The position numbers and the translations under genes are program-made. From positions 1 to 15,489 of the forward strand of contig JAEZAD010000077.1 in NCBI GenBank assembly GCA_023430565.1: a DNA stretch of 15,489 nucleotides, in the 5' to 3' direction. The DNA is from Verrucomicrobiota bacterium (GTDB taxonomy: Bacteria; Verrucomicrobiota; Verrucomicrobiia; Opitutales; Opitutaceae). Below are positions 5,437 to 12,900 of this stretch, piece by piece. Every line of letters begins with the position of its first letter. Positions within the stretch are counted from its first letter, which is position 1. The notes beneath the pieces are model-generated. The model saw nothing but the letters and a program-made list of their open reading frames with translations. It was not told the DNA's origin and ran no database searches.

Positions 5437-8184
5437 TCAGCCTTCCGGCAACGCCCCCGGCACCAACGCCAGACACTCCATCGCCGCCAACCCCCATTGC
5501 GCCGATCCATTGGTCGATACCCACGGCGCCTCCTCCACCGGCCGCAACACCTCCGGCCCTTCCACCACTCGCGTCTCCAACCGCGGCCGCCGCCCACGCC
5601 CTTCGCTCCCCGCACCGCCGAAAAACTCCTTCCACGCCCGCTCCGCCAGCGCCGGATCGTTCGTCATCTTCGCCGCAAACGCCGTCAGCCGCGAATGCCC
5701 CTGCTGCAGACTGATTCCGCGCAGCGGCGCCCCAAACTTCTTCGCCTGCTCCTCCGCCGGCGCGTTATACCACACGCAATACTCCAGCCACGCCTGCGTG
5801 AACTCCGGCACGTCCAACAACTGCACGAGCTCCGCGCATACTTCCACGAGCCCGAACACCGCGCTCAAATGCGACACATTCGGCCGCTCGAACTCGCTCC
5901 GCGCAAACGCGCCCGTCTCCAGATTCATCCGCGCCGCCCCCGTGAAAAAACCCAGCGGCTGCGCCCCAATCCCCCGCATCCCCGCCACCAGCCGATCGCG
6001 CATCTTCACGTCGCCCGTTCGCTCCCACTCCGTCAGCCACGCGCCGGCGAGCGATCCCCAGTCCGTCCCGAACCCCGCGTAAACCTCCGTCGCATTCGGG
6101 TCCGCCGCCGTCACCCGGTCGCGCGCCACTTTCCGATTCGCCTGCACCGTCGCCAGCGCCCGCCCCGCCTCGTTCTGCTCGCGCATCAAATCCCCCGCGC
6201 GCTCGTCGCCCGTCAGATAAAAATAATACCGCCGGTTCAGCGCCGTGCTGATCCGCAGCTGCTTCGCGCTGCACCCCCAGTGCAGCACGTTGTGCCGCGA
6301 ACCGAGCGGAGCGAAACGCCCGAGATGATGCACATCCACCTCGCCCGTGTGCCGCGTCATCGCCTCCGCAAACCGAAACACGTCCGCCCGCCCGGTCCTC
6401 AGGAAATACATCCATAGCCAGATGTCCGTCGACAGCTCCGAATTGTCCCACGCGAAGCCGCCCACGTCGTATTTCCACTCGTGGCGATCCGCATCGTAGC
6501 TGTGCATCACGTCACCATAATTCCAATACCCATACCACCGCCGCTGCTCCCGCTGCTTCAGGTAAAATTCGAAACTCCACGCCAGTGCGTCCTCGAGCTC
6601 CGCCAGCTCCGGCGTCGACCGGTCCGCCGGCGTCCACAACCCGCCAAACACTCCCGCCGCACTCAACGCCCCCGGCCGCGCCACCACCACCGGCGGCGTC
6701 CGCACGATTTCCGCCAGCTCCGCCAGCCGCTCGCCTCGCGGCGTCGCGTCCAACGCCCACAGCCACAGCTCGCTCGTCCGCGCCACGCCTTTCGGCGTGT
6801 CGTAGCCGGGCTCATAATCCTCATACGTGATCTCCAGCGCATCGAGCTGCTCCTCATAGGTGTCCTGGCCCATCCCGTCGTGATACCCCCGTAAATCCAT
6901 CGGCCCCGCTTCCGGCGCCCACACCCACATCGTCACCTCCGCCGCCTCGCCCGCCGCCCCGCGAATGTCCAGCTGCGCCGGATAACTTTCCCAGAAATTC
7001 CGCACGCCAAACGCCACGCCGCCATCCGGCGTGCCGATATAGCCCATCCCGCCCGCGCGCTGCCCCCGCGCCGCGCTGATCCACGTCTGCCCTGGGTTCG
7101 TCCGCTTCCTCAGCTCGAAGCCGTCACAATTCGGCTGATACAACGTCCAGTCGCTCCACGCCGGAATCCAGTGCAGCCGCTTGCTCACGTTCTCCGGCCA
7201 CGTGCCCAGCGCCGGCGTCGCCTCACCCGCCCGCTGCGCGTCCTTCACCGCCGCACCCGGATCGCGCCGCAGTCCCGTCAGCCCGCGCACCGCCTCCACG
7301 AACAAACCGTCGTCCTGCCCCGAGAAACGCACATGCCGGTCGTGCAGTTCCCCGCGCAACGGCACCGAGAATCTGAGCCCCAGCCCGCGCACGAAATCCT
7401 CCCGCTCCTCGCCGTCGTAAACGATCGTGTGCATCACCCGCACCGCCTCGCCGCCCGCATAAAAATACAGCCGCACCACCAACGGCAGCCACGCGCCGCG
7501 CGCGCCATCTTCCACCGGCGCATGCTTCCCCTCCACTTTCACGACCGCGCGCACCGGCCCGCTCTGCTCGAGCGTCACCTTCCCGATCTCGCCGGAAAAC
7601 TCCTCCACCGCCGCATCCGCCTCCACCGACCCTTGCCGCAACATCACCAATCTTCCCCCCCGCAAAACTTCCTTCCCACCCCGCGCGATCGCCGGCACCA
7701 GTTCGCGCCCGCGTTTCGCCACGCGCACTTGCATCACCCCCGTGTCGATCTCGATCGCCTCCGCCGTCTCCTTCGCCGTCAACGCCACCGCGGGCGCCAC
7801 CGGCGCCCCCGGCACCACTTCGAAACCTTCCGCCCTCCCCGCGCCCGCCGGCAGCGCATGCGCGGTCCACTTCAACGATCCATCCGGCCACGTCGCCAGC
7901 GGCCAGCTCTGCACCGGCAGCGCTTCTCCCTTGTCGCTCCGCAACGCAAACGTCGTCCCCGCCGCCTGCGTCCCGCGCGCCCACGCCGTCCCCCACGTCA
8001 CACCCGGCTGCACCGTCGGCGCCGCGCCATCCAACCACCCCGCCTCGCCCGGCCGACCCGTCCCTTTCGCCGCCGCCACGCCTCCGGCCGTCTGCGCTTC
8101 CGCTCGCCAGGTCGCCGCGACCTGCGCCGCCGCCGCCGCCAAAGCCGATTTCTTCACAAACTGCCGTCGAGTGATGGGGGTCAT
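5437..8184 (-). CDS. Tat-exported PL26-like exo-rhamnogalacturonan lyase (PcRGLX/YetA family)
   Basis: A 915-residue protein. Residues 1-31 are a twin-arginine signal (TRRQFVKKSA, then an Ala-rich helix ending near AEA), so it is exported folded. An N-terminal beta domain covers about 50-135 (GVTWGTAWARG, WPDGSLKWTAHA), a beta-sandwich runs to about 470, and an alpha/alpha-toroid domain follows with the conserved stretch YGYWNYGDVMHSYDAD (551-566), KYDVGGFAWDNSEL, HHLGRFAPLGSRHNVLHWG (619-637) and NRRYYFYLTGD (650-660). This arrangement is that of the PcRGLX-like family, whose fungal member cleaves rhamnogalacturonan-I exolytically by beta-elimination. Bacterial relatives are often called Tat signal domain proteins. 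ATG 8184 is preferred because the Tat motif follows directly. An in-frame ATG at 8235 and a TTG at 8265 are alternatives. It is the second gene after rhaM, 77 bases downstream. Confidence 0.8.
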   Translation of the reverse strand: MTPITRRQFVKKSALAAAAAQVAATWRAEAQTAGGVAAAKGTGRPGEAGWLDGAAPTVQPGVTWGTAWARGTQAAGTTFALRSDKGEALPVQSWPLATWPDGSLKWTAHALPAGAGRAEGFEVVPGAPVAPAVALTAKETAEAIEIDTGVMQVRVAKRGRELVPAIARGGKEVLRGGRLVMLRQGSVEADAAVEEFSGEIGKVTLEQSGPVRAVVKVEGKHAPVEDGARGAWLPLVVRLYFYAGGEAVRVMHTIVYDGEEREDFVRGLGLRFSVPLRGELHDRHVRFSGQDDGLFVEAVRGLTGLRRDPGAAVKDAQRAGEATPALGTWPENVSKRLHWIPAWSDWTLYQPNCDGFELRKRTNPGQTWISAARGQRAGGMGYIGTPDGGVAFGVRNFWESYPAQLDIRGAAGEAAEVTMWVWAPEAGPMDLRGYHDGMGQDTYEEQLDALEITYEDYEPGYDTPKGVARTSELWLWALDATPRGERLAELAEIVRTPPVVVARPGALSAAGVFGGLWTPADRSTPELAELEDALAWSFEFYLKQREQRRWYGYWNYGDVMHSYDADRHEWKYDVGGFAWDNSELSTDIWLWMYFLRTGRADVFRFAEAMTRHTGEVDVHHLGRFAPLGSRHNVLHWGCSAKQLRISTALNRRYYFYLTGDERAGDLMREQNEAGRALATVQANRKVARDRVTAADPNATEVYAGFGTDWGSLAGAWLTEWERTGDVKMRDRLVAGMRGIGAQPLGFFTGAARMNLETGAFARSEFERPNVSHLSAVFGLVEVCAELVQLLDVPEFTQAWLEYCVWYNAPAEEQAKKFGAPLRGISLQQGHSRLTAFAAKMTNDPALAERAWKEFFGGAGSEGRGRRPRLETRVVEGPEVLRPVEEAPWVSTNGSAQWGLAAMECLALVPGALPEG

Positions 8185-8191
8185 AGGGAAA
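8185..8191 (-). promoter_or_regulatory. Pyrimidine tract at the lyase start
   Basis: The lyase ATG is preceded directly by TTTCCCT on the coding strand and has no Shine-Dalgarno sequence. Similar tracts precede rhaM and the SSS gene. It may act in ribosome loading; that is inference. Confidence 0.3.
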
Positions 8192-8205
8192 TTTAAAAGC
8201 GTTCT

Positions 8206-8239
8206 GGCGATGCCTTCTGCTCGCGGAGCGCGCATCGCC
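8206..8239 (-). other. Nested hairpin between rhaM and the lyase gene
   Basis: Perfect eight-base arms GGCGATGC (8206-8213) and GCATCGCC (8232-8239) enclose a second stem, GCTC/GAGC (8219-8222 with 8226-8229). The structure ends about 20 bases before the lyase ATG. In the transcript it could tune expression of the second gene, act as a processing site, or stop transcription; no T-run follows directly. Confidence 0.45.
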
Positions 8240-8260
8240 TCTCGCCCCGAGCCTCTCGCC
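8237..8260 (-). repeat. Direct repeat pair after rhaM
   Basis: The ten-base word GCCTCTCGCC occurs at 8237-8246 and 8251-8260 (GGCGAGAGGC in the transcript). The two copies fill the space between the rhaM stop codon and the nested hairpin. The word shares three bases with the hairpin arm. No function is known. Confidence 0.5.
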
Positions 8261-8261
8261 T

Positions 8262-8576
8262 TCAATCCAAATGAAACACCTCACACAGATCCCGCGCGAC
8301 CGGACTGCCATCCGCATTGGCCGGCATCACGTCGCCCATGTGTTTCCACCAGCGCCGGCACTCGGGCGTCCGCGCGATCGCCGCCCACCGCGCCTCGTCC
8401 TCGATCTCCGCATACGCGAACAACTGCCGCGTCTCCGGATGCAAAAAGATCGAATAGTTATGCACCCCATGCGCCTTCAACACCGCCTCCAACTCCGGCC
8501 AGATCGGACGATGCCGCCGTTCGTATTCTTGTTCCTGGCCGGCGTCGACCGACATCACGAATGCCTTGCGAATCAT
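8262..8576 (-). CDS. rhaM: L-rhamnose mutarotase
   Basis: A 104-residue cytoplasmic dimeric enzyme that interconverts the alpha and beta anomers of L-rhamnose, supplying the form used by rhamnose isomerase. It matches E. coli RhaM almost residue for residue over its full length: MIRKAFVM, RRHRPIWPELEAVLKAHG, HNYSIFL, RRWWKHMGDVMPAN and the ending EVFHL. The active-site His22 and Tyr41 are present, as is the Trp76-Trp77 pair. It is the first gene of a minus-strand pair with the PL26-like lyase, which links the lyase to rhamnose release. The start ATG has no Shine-Dalgarno sequence and directly follows a pyrimidine tract. rhaA, rhaB and rhaD are not in the window. The neighbouring divergent LacI gene is a plausible regulator. 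Confidence 0.95.
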   Translation of the reverse strand: MIRKAFVMSVDAGQEQEYERRHRPIWPELEAVLKAHGVHNYSIFLHPETRQLFAYAEIEDEARWAAIARTPECRRWWKHMGDVMPANADGSPVARDLCEVFHLD

Positions 8577-8589
8577 AGGGGGAAGAAAG
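8577..8589 (-). promoter_or_regulatory. Pyrimidine tract at the rhaM start
   Basis: CTTTCTTCCCCCT directly abuts the rhaM ATG on the coding strand, with no Shine-Dalgarno sequence. Thirteen pyrimidines in a row are notable because the minus strand is otherwise G-rich here. Confidence 0.35.
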
Positions 8590-8650
8590 CGCCCGCACCC
8601 TACACGCGAACGGTCATTCGGCTAATCCGCTTTAGGGGGACAGTTCGAAA

Positions 8651-8760
8651 AAGCTCCAAGGACCAAGATCCAATGAGATGAAGAGCGAAGCTTGGGTGCA
8701 TGGATTGGACGTTGGAAGTTTGGAGGTTCCCTGGAGCTTGGATCTTGGTCCTTGGAACTT
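8651..8760. repeat. Palindromic TTGG-rich element between rhaM and lacI
   Basis: Eighteen bases, TCCAAGGACCAAGATCCA at 8655-8672, return as a perfect inverted copy at 8739-8756. With one mismatch the arms extend to 8651-8673 and 8738-8760. The 64-base interior carries further short TTGGA and TTTGGAGG words spaced by a few bases. The local base composition (rich in TTGG and CCAAG) is unlike the surrounding C-rich DNA. Its spurious translations (SLELGSWSLEL, VWRFPGAWILVLGT) are of a kind I have often seen in unrelated genomes, which suggests a dispersed repeat family. It takes up much of the 257-base divergent gap, and the rest shows no confident promoter. Confidence 0.65.
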
Positions 8761-8833
8761 CCAGATCAGCCGGCATTCGGACGCTCCGATTTTGCGTTGA
8801 ATTCACCCCTGCAAAACAAATCCTCGCCCACCG

Positions 8834-9850
8834 ATGGCCGCCCCCACCCTGCGCACCCTCGCCCGCTCCCTCGGCCTTTCGCGCACGACCGTCTCCGACG
8901 CCCTTCGCGGTTCGCCCCGCGTCAACCCCGACACCGTCGCCCGCGTCCGCGCCGCCGCCCAAGCCGCCGGCTACCAGCGCAACCCCCTCACCGGCGCCGT
9001 CATGTCCCTCCTCCGCCGCTCGCGCGGACAACAATTTCGCGGCGTCCTCGCCGCCCTCGAGGTCGTCGAACCGGGCCGCCCGCCCCACGCCGTCCGCTAC
9101 AACGAAAGCCTCCTCGCCGGCATCTCCGAACGCGCCAACGAACTCGGCTTCAAGGTCGAACGCTTCGAGATCGGCCCGCAGGGCGTGCGTCTCAATCGCC
9201 TGGATACGATCCTCCACACCCGCGGCATCCAAGGCATCGTCGTCCTCCCCGCGTCCGGCTTCCCCGACCTCTCGCCGCTCAGTTGGACGCGCTACACCGC
9301 CGTCTACGCCGACTACTTCATCGACCACCCGCCGCTCCACTGCGTCTGCTCCGACCACTACCGCTCGATGGTCGGACTCCTCCAGGAACTCCACGCCCGC
9401 GGCTACCGCCGGCCCGGCCTGTTCATGGAAATCACCCACGACGAGCGCCTGCACTTCCGCTGGGAGGGCGCCTTTCTCGCCCTGCAAAAATACCTGCCTG
9501 AAACCACCGCCATTCCTGCGCTCCGTCTGAAATCCATCACCCGCGCCGACTTCGAAACCTGGTTCAAAAAACATAAACCCGACGTCGTCCTCGGCCACTT
9601 CCCCGACGTCGTCGCCTGGATGAAAGCCTGCGGCGCAAAAATCCCCAAGACCCACGCCTTCGTCTGCCTCAACTCCCTGCGCTGCGAAGCCGACTGCGCC
9701 GCCCTCGATCTGCGCAGCTCCCTCCTCGGCGCCCGCGCCGCCGAACTCGTCATCGGCCAGCTCCTTCACAACGAATTCGGCGTCCCCGCCCAGCCCTCGC
9801 TCACCACCATCCCCGCCGTCCTCCGCGAAGGCCCCACCCTAAGAACGTAG
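8834..9850 (+). CDS. LacI family transcriptional regulator
   Basis: A 338-residue DNA-binding regulator. An N-terminal helix-turn-helix lies at about 4-24 (TLRTLARSLGLSRTTVSDAL), followed by the family's VNPDTVARVRAAAQAAGYQRNP stretch in two parts (30-40 and 41-51) and a hinge at about 52-62. The rest, about 68-330, is a periplasmic-binding-protein-like sensor domain with recognisable pieces such as RYNESLLAGI, RGIQGIVVLP, VCSDHYRSMVGLLQELHARGYRRPGLF and a C-terminal GARAAELVIGQLLHN helix. The hinge reads NPLTGAVMSLLRR instead of the usual NPxARxL form. This places the protein in an atypical subgroup of unknown effector specificity. It lies divergently beside rhaM and points toward the GH43-GH95 gene, so control of one or both flanking pairs is likely. 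The TAG stop lies inside a repeat copy. Confidence 0.9.
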   Translation: MAAPTLRTLARSLGLSRTTVSDALRGSPRVNPDTVARVRAAAQAAGYQRNPLTGAVMSLLRRSRGQQFRGVLAALEVVEPGRPPHAVRYNESLLAGISERANELGFKVERFEIGPQGVRLNRLDTILHTRGIQGIVVLPASGFPDLSPLSWTRYTAVYADYFIDHPPLHCVCSDHYRSMVGLLQELHARGYRRPGLFMEITHDERLHFRWEGAFLALQKYLPETTAIPALRLKSITRADFETWFKKHKPDVVLGHFPDVVAWMKACGAKIPKTHAFVCLNSLRCEADCAALDLRSSLLGARAAELVIGQLLHNEFGVPAQPSLTTIPAVLREGPTLRT

Positions 9851-9945
9851 CGGCGAGCGCCCGCGAGCCGTTCCGACCCCGTAGCTACGAACGTGAGCGA
9901 GTGGTTCCGTTCTCCCTCGTAGCGTGAGCGCCAGCGAGCGGTCCG
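9846..9945. repeat. Three degenerate ~30-base direct repeats at the lacI 3' end
   Basis: Copies at 9846-9875, 9880-9909 and 9918-9945 each begin CGTAGC, carry a GAGCG-like middle with GCGAG or GTGAGCGAG, and end in TTCCG or TCCG. The first copy contains the lacI stop codon. Copy-to-copy spacing is 34 and 38 bases. They fill most of the space between the convergent lacI and GH43-GH95 genes. Confidence 0.65.
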
Positions 9946-9954
9946 CCACGCTCT

Positions 9955-9978
9955 TCTCCGTGCCTCCGTGTCTCCGTG
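9955..9978. repeat. Tandem CTCCGTG octamers
   Basis: TCTCCGTG, CCTCCGTG and TCTCCGTG follow each other without a gap, then GCGAAACC runs up to the GH43-GH95 stop codon. On the other strand this reads CACGGAGACACGGAGGCACG, whose translation contains ETRRHGEE. I recognise that peptide as a common spurious one from many bacterial genomes. Confidence 0.6.
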
Positions 9979-9985
9979 GCGAAAC

Positions 9986-12900
9986 CTACCTCCGCCTCAA
10001 CTCCCCATCCATCTCCACCACCTCCCCTTTTTTGAGTTCCTTCAGCTCCACGCTGCGATCCCCCACCCGCACCGTCACCGGCACGCCCCGTAAGCTCCGC
10101 ACGCGCACCCACTCGGGCACATACTCCCGCCACCGCACATCCACCTCGAACCCGCCGCGCGCCCGCAGCCCCCGCACCTCGCCGTCGCGCCACGCTTCCG
10201 GCAGCGCCGGCAGTAATTCGATCTCCGCCTTCTCTCCACCCCCGCCCGCGTCCGCACCCGCGCTCTCCCCCCACGCCACCCGGCTCTGCACCAACATCTC
10301 CGCCACCGCCGCCGCCCCGCCGAAATTCCCGTCGATCTGAAACGGCGGATGCGCGTCGAATAAATTCGGATACGCCCCGCCGCCCACCGCCTCGATCCGG
10401 TCCGTCTCGCTCGCCGGGCTCAACAATCCGCGCAACAACTCCAGCGCCCGGTCCCCGTCCTTCAGCCGCGCCCACAACGCCGCCTTGTGCGCCAGCGCCC
10501 AGCCCGTGCCGCCGTCGCCTCGCTCCTCCAGCGTCTTCTTCGCCGCCTCCCCCAGTTTCGGCGCCCGCTCCACGTCGATCTCCGCGCCGGGATAAAGCCC
10601 CCACAGGTGCGAGACATGCCGGTGACGCGGATCCGCCTCCGCATACTCCTGCAGCCACTCCATCACCCGCCCGTCCTTCCCAATCCGCGTCGGCGGCAGC
10701 CGCGCCCCTTTCTCCGCCAGCTCCGCCCGCAACGCCTCATCCACCCCCAACACCTCCGCCGCCGTCCGCGTCGCCTCGAACAGCGCCCGCAAAATCTGGT
10801 TGTCGAACGTCGGCCCCAGGCACACGTGCGCCTTCGTCCCGTCCGGCAGCATAAACGCATTCTCCGGCGAATTCGCCGGCGCCGTCACCAGCCACCCGTT
10901 CGCCGGCTCCTCGATCAGCAGGTCCAAGTAAAATAACGCCGACCCTTTCATCATCGGATACGCCCGCTCCAGGAATGCCCGGTCGCCCGTGAACAAAAAG
11001 TGCTCCCACAAATGCCAGCACAACCACGCCGACCCCGTCGTCGTCGCACCCCAGTTCGCTCCTTCGCCCGGTGACGTGAACCCCCACGGATTCGCCAGCA
11101 CATGCGCCACCCAGCCGCGTGCATCGTAATACGTTTTCGCCGTGCGCGCCCCCGGCTCCTGCAGCGACTCGATCAACGAAAACAACGACGCGTGCAGCTC
11201 CGACAAATTCGCCACTTCCGCCGGCCAGAAATTCATCTGCACATTGATGTTCAGATGCCAGTCGCCATTCCACGGCGTCGTCACCCCATCCGCCCAGATC
11301 CCCTGCAGATTCGGCGGAAACCCCTCCGGCCGCGTCGACGAAATCAGCAGGTAGCGCCCGAAATCGAAATACAGCTGAACCAGCCCCGGATCGCCGCTCC
11401 CCGACGCCAGCGCCTCCATCCGCTCCACCGCCGTCGCCTCGCGCGCCTCCGGCGGCGTCCCTTCCAGTCGCAAACTCACGCGGTCAAACCACGCCCGATG
11501 ATGCGCCACGTGCGCCGCCCGCAGCGCGCGAAACGTTTTTCCCGCCGCCCGCTCCACGTCCTGTTTCGCCGTCGCCACCGCGTCTTCCACTTTCCGCCCC
11601 GCAAAACTCTCGATGTCCGTCGCCGACCCCACGACCAGCATCACTTCGTCCGCCCCACTCACTCGCAGCGCATTCCCGTCGACCACCTCCACGCTCCCGC
11701 CGCGATTCACCACCCGAAACGCCGCCGCGAATCCGACATTCTCGCCGCCCTTTCCATCCTTCAACCGCCCGCTCATCACCAACCCATCGCGCCCCCACGC
11801 CTCCGTCGTCGCCCGCTCCGGCCGCGTCATCCTCGCCTCGAATGAAATCCTCCCCGCCTCACCCGCCGTCAACCGCATCACCGCCACTTCATCCGGCGCA
11901 CTCACCCACGCCTCGCGCTCGAACTTCACCCCGCCCCGTTCGAACGCCACCCGCGCCACCGCCTCGCCGATGTCCAGCTCCCGCCGATACCCGCTCGTCT
12001 CTCCGCTTCCTTCGAACCTCAATTTCACGTCCCCTAAAACCTGATACGTCCCATATGGCACGTCCGCGCCATTCCCGAAGCCCGACCCCGCGCCCGCGCA
12101 CGTGAAATGCTCCGCCACGAGCTTCTCCGCTTCCGCATTCTTTCCTTCCAACAACAACCGCCGGATCTCCGGCAACGCCTTCGCCGCCTCCGGCCGGTCC
12201 GCGTCCTGCGGCGACCCCGACCACATTCCCGCCTCGTTCAAAACAATCCGCTCCTCCTCCACGCCGCCAAACACCATCGCGCCCATCCGCCCGTTCCCCA
12301 GCGGCAACGACTGCGTGAAATGCTCCGCCGGCCCGCCCAACCTCACCACCCGCTCCGGCCCCGGCCGCACCGCCCTCAATTTCTCCACCAGCGCCCGCGG
12401 CACTTCGATCATCGTCCCGTGCCGCGCTCCCCGCGGCAGCGAAATCTCGTTCGTCACATCTTCCCACGCTTCCCCATCGCCTTCGCGCGACCGCAACGCC
12501 CCGAAGTGCTTCTCTCGATACACATCAAAATACACCAGCGTTTCGCCTTCCTCGCCTGCCCCCTTCACCACCGTCGGCCCCTCCACCCAGTCGCGCGTAA
12601 ACGGCGCCGCAAATTCCTTCCACGGTCCTTCCGCATCCTCCGCCGTGCCGATCCGCAAATGCTTCTTGGGCGGCGTCCGTGTTTCATCCTTCACGATCAT
12701 CCGCCACCCGCCGTCTTCCATCGGCCTCATCGTCGCATCGATCACGCTGAACCCCGGCTCCACGAACACCCGCGTCGGCTCGAACGCCTCCCAATCCTTC
12801 GTCGTCGTCGCATAGATCCGGTGATTCAACTCGTCCTCCGACGCCCCCGCCGTCTCCGGAAACTTCCCCCGCACCGTCGACGCCCAGAAAATCAAAAACC

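Noticed and set aside
8577..8833. Search for sigma-70-like promoters in the rhaM-lacI gap
   Set aside because: No -35/-10 pair with sensible spacing stood out; reporting one would be guesswork.
8700..9530. Plus frames at 8692 and 8700 running from the palindromic repeat into lacI
   Set aside because: They are out of frame with the clear LacI helix-turn-helix and sensor domain and start within repeat DNA.
9846..9978. Repeat cluster considered as a CRISPR array
   Set aside because: Copies are degenerate, separated by only 4-8 bases, and no uniform unique spacers or cas genes are present.
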